The translations under genes were made by a program, and so were the position numbers. 64,000 nt of DNA from Prorocentrum cordatum (Eukaryota; Sar; Dinophyceae; Prorocentrales; Prorocentraceae), in contig CAUYUJ010012091.1 of assembly GCA_963575745.1 (NCBI GenBank), positions 124,001 to 188,000 on the forward strand, read 5' to 3'. Under the pieces are notes generated by a model. The model searched no databases. It was not told the DNA's origin and worked only from the letters and a program-made list of their open reading frames with translations. Of the stretch, positions 59,570 to 64,000 are shown in pieces. Positions within the stretch are counted from its first letter, which is position 1. Every line of letters begins with the position of its first letter.

Positions 59570-59870
59570 GAGGAGGAAAAGGGGGAGGAGGAGGAGGAGG
59601 AGGAGGAGGAGGAGGAGGAGGAGGAGGAGGAGGAGGACGACAAGGACGAGGAGGGGGAGCAAGAGGGGGAAGAGGAGAAGGAGGAGGACGAGGACGAGGA
59701 CGAGGAGGACGAGGGAGGAGGAGGAGGAGGAGGAGGAGGCGGCGGAGGAAACGGTGGATGAGGAGGAGGAAGACGAGGGAGGAGGATGGCGGAGAACAGG
59801 AGGAGGAGGAAGAGGGAAGGAGGGAGGGAGGGACGGAGGGAATGAAAGGAGGGAGGGAACTTTGAATTTC
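59570..59870 (+). repeat. GGA/GAC microsatellite
   Basis: Long GGA run with gacgaggacgag inserts and ggaggga at the right end. Confidence 0.95.
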
Positions 59871-60217
59871 AGGAGTCAGTGAGCGAGGGTTTGGATTCAT
59901 GCATACATGATTGAAGGGGAGTAGAGAGTTGATTGCTACATGATTCGAACACGGAAGAGTCGAGATTGGTAGCGTGACATATGCGAGTCAAAGATTTCTT
60001 CATTTCCCTTTCATAGTCTTCATATGGTTTTTTTCGCCAGCAATCGCGTTATTTGTTTTGTCCCGCTCCTTTGGGGTTGGCTTTCGGACCTTGTCGGCGC
60101 AACCAAGTTCGTGGACGCAGACGGCTGGACGCTCAGGCTCTCCACGTACAAGGAACTAATTTGAACCCCGACGCTCGAGCTCAAGTTTTGTTGGACTACT
60201 TCTCGCTTGCAGCCACC
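59871..60217. other. upstream region of the copia-like element
   Basis: Less GC-rich sequence where an LTR and primer-binding site would be expected. I cannot define LTR ends or a tRNA-complementary site by eye. The 3' LTR, if any, is outside the window. Confidence 0.35.
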
Positions 60218-60658
60218 ATGGATCATGGAAGTGCTGCAAACGACAGCAGTGGCGGAACACGACTCCCTTTGAATTCGTTCACTCGGTCGACTCCTCCAGG
60301 ATGGGTCACAGGCATCAAAAGGTACCCGATCGGACGGTATGTTCAACTATTGAATATATGTGTGCTACAAGCAGATCCTCCAGAGGGCCAGTGGGGCCCA
60401 GTGATTTGTAGTCGCTTCATGGGCCAGGTATCCCAGTTTGCGATGAGACTTCGCCAACAGAGAGTGCGACGACTCTTTGGACCATGCTGGCAGGAACCAG
60501 AACCTTCGGCTGACGCTCGAGGCAACGGAGAGTTTTGGGGCAAAGGCAAGTGCGACAACAGCAGAAAGGACGGATGCACCAAGTGTAGCTCAAAATGGCA
60601 CTCTACCTCGGATTGCCTTCTTCCTGGTGGTCATGGTGGTCCGAGTTTTTCAGGATGA
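60218..60658 (+). pseudogene. gag of the copia-like element
   Basis: ATG 60218 (MDHGSAANDSSGG), chosen as the first ATG in the frame of the conserved part. PPGWVTGIKRYPIGRYVQLL and SRFMGQVSQFAMRLRQQ resemble the capsid part of dinoflagellate copia-like gag. A CCHC zinc knuckle, CTKCSSKWHSTSDC (C-x2-C-x4-H-x4-C), lies at 60575-60616. This frame stops at 60656-60658. A Lys/Gly-rich tail (KGKYKGRTSFPNQ ... KGNRSKGEVKSRFSSKGIRG) continues in another frame to about 61100, implying a frameshift just after the knuckle. In a live element gag would package the RNA. Confidence 0.65.
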
Positions 60659-61261
60659 TCGAGGACCCCATGCTCCCAACAAAGGTAAGTACAAAGGTAG
60701 GACATCATTTCCGAACCAGTTCGGCGAGCACGACTCGAACTACGGCAAGAAGGGGAATCGTTCGAAGGGCGAAGTCAAGAGCAGGTTCTCCTCTAAAGGC
60801 ATTCGAGGCAAAGGACGGTCCACCCCAGGCTTCAAAGGCAACCGACAAGGGCGCGGAGAAAAATGCACCCGGTATCGCAGCGGAGGAACTTTTCTTTTGG
60901 AGGATGGCCCCGTTCACTTTGGAGACGAAGGACAGGCTCATGAAGATGATTATGTTCAAGGCGGCGGTACTTCGCGGTACGAACGCGATGGCGTCTACGG
61001 ATTCTATGAGCAGCCGACGAGCGATATTTATAACGAGTACAGTGAAGGAACCTCTGCGATTCAGACATGCGCGGGCACCCATGTTGCAGCAGCAGATACA
61101 TCCGGTTCTCCAGGGACCATCGGCGCAAGCGGCGACAGGAGTGCTACGCCACCACCGACGGGACAGACAAGCAACACTGTTCTCGACATTCGCACCTCGC
61201 GAGCAAGTGGCACTTCGCGCGGCGTATCTCTGGCCTCGCGGAGACTTCCATCTTCCAGGAA

Positions 61262-61745
61262 CATAGCTTCCTGCACGGCGTGTTCGTGGACTTTTGGGCG
61301 CGGCGAAAGTATTCATGGGCACCGACGCACTGAAGGGTTATATCACTGGCATCCTCTCTAAGTTCGGCGAGGTCCTCAAGGTTGCACCGTCGACAAGTGC
61401 ATTCACCGGCATCAGCGGCGCAATCGCATGCAGCAAAGGATTAGCTGAGCCACCATTGGGCGTCCAACTTCCCGGAGATGTTGATGCGACTGCCGACGTG
61501 GATTTGCTTGGCGGCATGGGTTCGCAATGTCTTGGGCTGTTACCTCTTAGCTCCATGTTTCGCCTGCAGTATTCGATGATCTGTTGAGTTTTTTCATGGG
61601 GGAGGCGGTATAATGAATGTGGGAATCGACGACATGGGGGGCAGATCATGAGCTCACTCGATACCTCGGACGTCCGTCATGCGATTGTACCTCGCGGACT
61701 CTTGTCACCACTTGCTACCCATATGGAGATTCGAGAAAGGCAGCT
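61262..61745 (+). pseudogene. aspartic protease of the copia-like element
   Basis: CTACSWTFGRGE-like sequence in one frame becomes LHGVFVD then, after a one-base shift, GAAKVFMGTDALKGYI. Joined, this is the V-D-x-G-A active-site region (Asp codon 61289-61291). It continues with TSAFTGISGAIACSKGLAEP, ADVDLLGGMGSQCLGLLPLS and, in another frame after a stop, LYLADSCHHLLPIWRFE, the usual end of this protease family (L-T-D-S-G-H-Y-L-L-P). At least two frame changes make it inactive. Confidence 0.55.
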
Positions 61746-63639
61746 GGTCCGGGCAGAACAAGATGCGCGAAGCAACGCAGCAGTACTTCAACGAGGTTAT
61801 CCAAATGTCTTCCGGCAGCCAGCCCAGGCAATCTCGGAAGTCCAAGGGGAAGGGCGCTGGCTTCCCAGCGCTCGCGACGATGGCGCCAGGCAGTGGGGGC
61901 GAAAGGATATGTCATGACAATCTGGCACGGCAGCCTGCGCCAATTCTGACCCAAGAGCCTCCGGCCATGCCCGATCCAACGACGACGGTATCAAAGGCGA
62001 CGGCGTCGCACTCGTCGCCGCCAGGGTCGCGTCTGCATTCGCCAGTCTCTTGTGGAGCTCAGTCGCAGTATTGTCCCCGCAGGACTTCGGCAGTCGCAGA
62101 CTTGCCCCGCCTGCCAGGATGAAGATCGGAAGGAATTGCCGGGGCCTCAGACGACGCCTGTCGTGGAGGTTCAGCATGAGATTTGGAAAGGCACACCTCA
62201 GAGTGGATGATATCAATCATGGGTGAGTTTGCAACGACCAGCTGGCACTTCCGACGCGCGGCCTCAGCATTGGATTCAGAAGCGGGGGACCGACGAGGAG
62301 AAGTATTGCCTCAGCATGCCCGAAGTGTTCTACAGCGGCGCCGGTTTTTCTAATAGCTCCGACTGGCACTGCAATGGGCGCAACAAGTCTCGTCTCAAAC
62401 AATAAGGAACGAGTTGAGACACAATCTGGTTGTTCAACAATTTTGCTCAGGGTCATCAAAACTCCCATTGGCAGTTCGACTTCTACGGCTACATGCAGGA
62501 TTTCGAGTCGATCATCAACGCGGATGGGAAACTACGTTGACAGGGCATCAATACCGCCTGGATGAGATCAACGACAAGCTGAACATCTTAGTATAGTTAT
62601 TTTCACCACGTTGTTCTCCATGGTCAAAAACGAACGCGCCCTCCCAGGCAGAGGCGAAGGCGCGAGCTCGACAAGAATAACGACCTGGACTTCAATGGAT
62701 TACCCATCGACGCCGACAGGTTCTCGACGCCAAGGACAAGACATCCTGCATCTTGGAGACACCTCATGATTCGCGCCTTCTTACTGAGACCCCCAAATGC
62801 TTGCATTCACAAAGACAAGAGAACGACCTCAGCAGTTCTGGGCCGCTGTCAAAACGGAGCTAGCGATATGGACAGCAGAGGTTGATTCCACAAGGAGACG
62901 TTTATCTTGGACTACGTGGGAATTTAGTTCAGCCCATCTACGCTGCTTCGCTGCATTGGAGACAGCGCGCGCATATCGCGGCGAACTTTCAGGCAATATT
63001 CCAGGCAGAACTTCAACGGCAGCAGTATGCCCATGGAATCTCTGCATACCTACCGGCTCGGACGCGTGGCAGTTCCCTCATGGGTCGAAGGGCGCTTTTC
63101 GTTGGCGGCGTTTTTTTGGGACTTGTGATCCAGGGGCAGACATTCGAGTCGCTCCAGTGCATGCTCGAGCTGAAGGCTGCAGACTCAAGTATAATATGGG
63201 ACCCGGAAGGATTGTTGTTGGTGTCCCAGCAGGAGCAGGGGCAAAGTCTGGAGGTTCTTCTGCATCGGCAGCACCTTCGCAAGCCCGAGCTCCAGCTGCT
63301 GTACCTCTACCGCCTGTAGGTCCTCAGCCTCAAGGGAATGGTCATGTGCCAGCTCAATTTGCTGTGCCACCGGTGCAAGTTCCAGTCCCAGCAACAGCGC
63401 CTGCCCCCACGGGTTCTTCCAGTTCCACCTCTCGAGGAGCCGAAGACATCGACCAACAGTGAATCGGCGGCAGCAGCAGCTCCATCACCTTCATGGCCCA
63501 ATCGAGTACCGCCTGCAGCACGCGCCGCGCCACTCGACGGAGCCGAAGCAGTCGAAGGAATGCGTGGGATTGCGGACCTGCTGGATTGCATCGAGCCCTC
63601 TTTGAACATCCGGAATTCTACGACGATCGCTCGATTATC
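61746..63639 (+). other. protease-integrase linker of the copia-like element
   Basis: Ordinary codon-like sequence in shifting frames. 62225-62405 reads SLQRPAGTSDARPQHWIQKR, and about 62430-62530 reads HWQFDFYGYMQDFESIINAD. 63200-63560 is Gln/Pro/Ala-rich in all frames. No domain recognised. In related elements a long variable linker lies here. Confidence 0.4.
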
Positions 63640-64000
63640 CGAAGATCACCACCAAGGAGGCTCAGGAGTTGCTGATGGGATTGCACTACAACATATGGCA
63701 CTACCTACCATCGAGCGAGATGGCCATTTCCCTGGGACGAGACAAATACCCAAAACATCTTATCGACCTCATCCTTCCAACCATCGCGACATGCAAGGTC
63801 TGCGCAGGATGGCGACGGACACTTGCCGAGCCGAAACCGGCAGGGACAATATTGGCGATGATTTTTAACCATCGATTTCAAACAGATATTCACCCTCTGG
63901 GGTCGACTGTACGTGATTCTCGTTGACGCAGCAATTCATTGGGCTCGCCGCGATTGCCTTGCAGCTAAGGACTCTTGGGGCGTGGCGCCAGGTCTTCTTG
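63640..64000 (+). pseudogene. integrase N-terminus of the copia-like element (partial)
   Basis: One frame reads KITTKEAQELLMGLHYNIWH, then CKVCAGWRRTLAEPKPAGTI: an H-x4-H ... C-x2-C zinc-binding region with 30 residues between the second His and first Cys. A one-base shift near 63880 is needed to continue as FTLWGRLYVILVDAAIHWAR, DCLAAKDSWGVAPGLL, where the Asp of VDAAIHW is the first catalytic residue of the DDE core. The rest is beyond the window. In a live element it would insert the cDNA. Confidence 0.65.

Larger units (their letters stand above)
60218..64000 (+). mobile_element. Ty1/copia-like retrotransposon, 5' part, runs off the right edge
   Basis: Order gag (with CCHC knuckle), aspartic protease, variable linker, integrase N-terminus, all on the plus strand. 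Integrase follows protease with no reverse transcriptase between, which is the copia (PR-IN-RT) order. Several frame changes show a degenerate copy. Its composition is noticeably less GC-rich than the sequence to its left. Reverse transcriptase, RNase H and 3' LTR would lie beyond 64000. Confidence 0.65.

Overview
The window looks like nuclear DNA of a dinoflagellate, probably a GC-rich species (Prorocentrum-like is my guess, at low confidence). The evidence is a relic of the dinoflagellate spliced leader at 5044-5065 (20 of 22 positions match as I recall the leader), several degenerate retroelement types of the kind I associate with dinoflagellate genomes, very long trinucleotide microsatellites (GGA/TCC, GGT, GAT, GTC), many fold-back or MITE-like repeats, and an absence of rRNA, tRNA or bacterial-style operons. 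Most long open frames are GC-rich or microsatellite shadows. Real coding signal is sparse and mostly broken. I had no searches, so every family name rests on motifs and memory.

Layout. 1-5.0 kb: GC-rich sequence with a perfect 598-bp tandem duplication. 5.0-6.8 kb: a reintegrated, spliced-leader-tagged LINE-like copy. 7.7-8.5 kb: a tandem ~150-bp repeat. 11.4-15.0 kb: a decayed LINE with ORF1, endonuclease and reverse transcriptase remnants. 18.3-19.3 kb: a LINE C-terminal remnant. 20.9-31.0 kb: a visibly less GC-rich island with three minus-strand, probably intron-containing genes of unknown function; these are the best candidates for host (or non-retroelement) genes. 32.4-36.2 kb: satellite arrays with ~100-, 90- and 76-bp units.

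36.3-44.2 kb is the most interesting part. It is a tyrosine-recombinase (DIRS/Ngaro-like) retrotransposon with gag-like, reverse transcriptase, RNase H, C5-DNA-methyltransferase, second RNase H block and tyrosine recombinase segments. It is bounded by A1 ... B1-A2-B2 split direct repeats and sits inside an AT-rich/100-bp-satellite locus. The copy is dead: it has frameshifts, in-frame stops, two inserted fold-back elements and no visible methyltransferase motif I.

44.5-59.9 kb is a mosaic of dispersed repeats. At least eight families have a second copy elsewhere in the window, several of them fold-back elements. It also holds a 1.1-kb GGT microsatellite. 60.2-64.0 kb is the 5' half of a Ty1/copia-like element (gag zinc knuckle, aspartic protease, start of integrase) running off the right edge.

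The genes do not form a pathway. The common theme is mobile-element activity, including an element that carries its own DNA methyltransferase, in a repeat-dominated genome.
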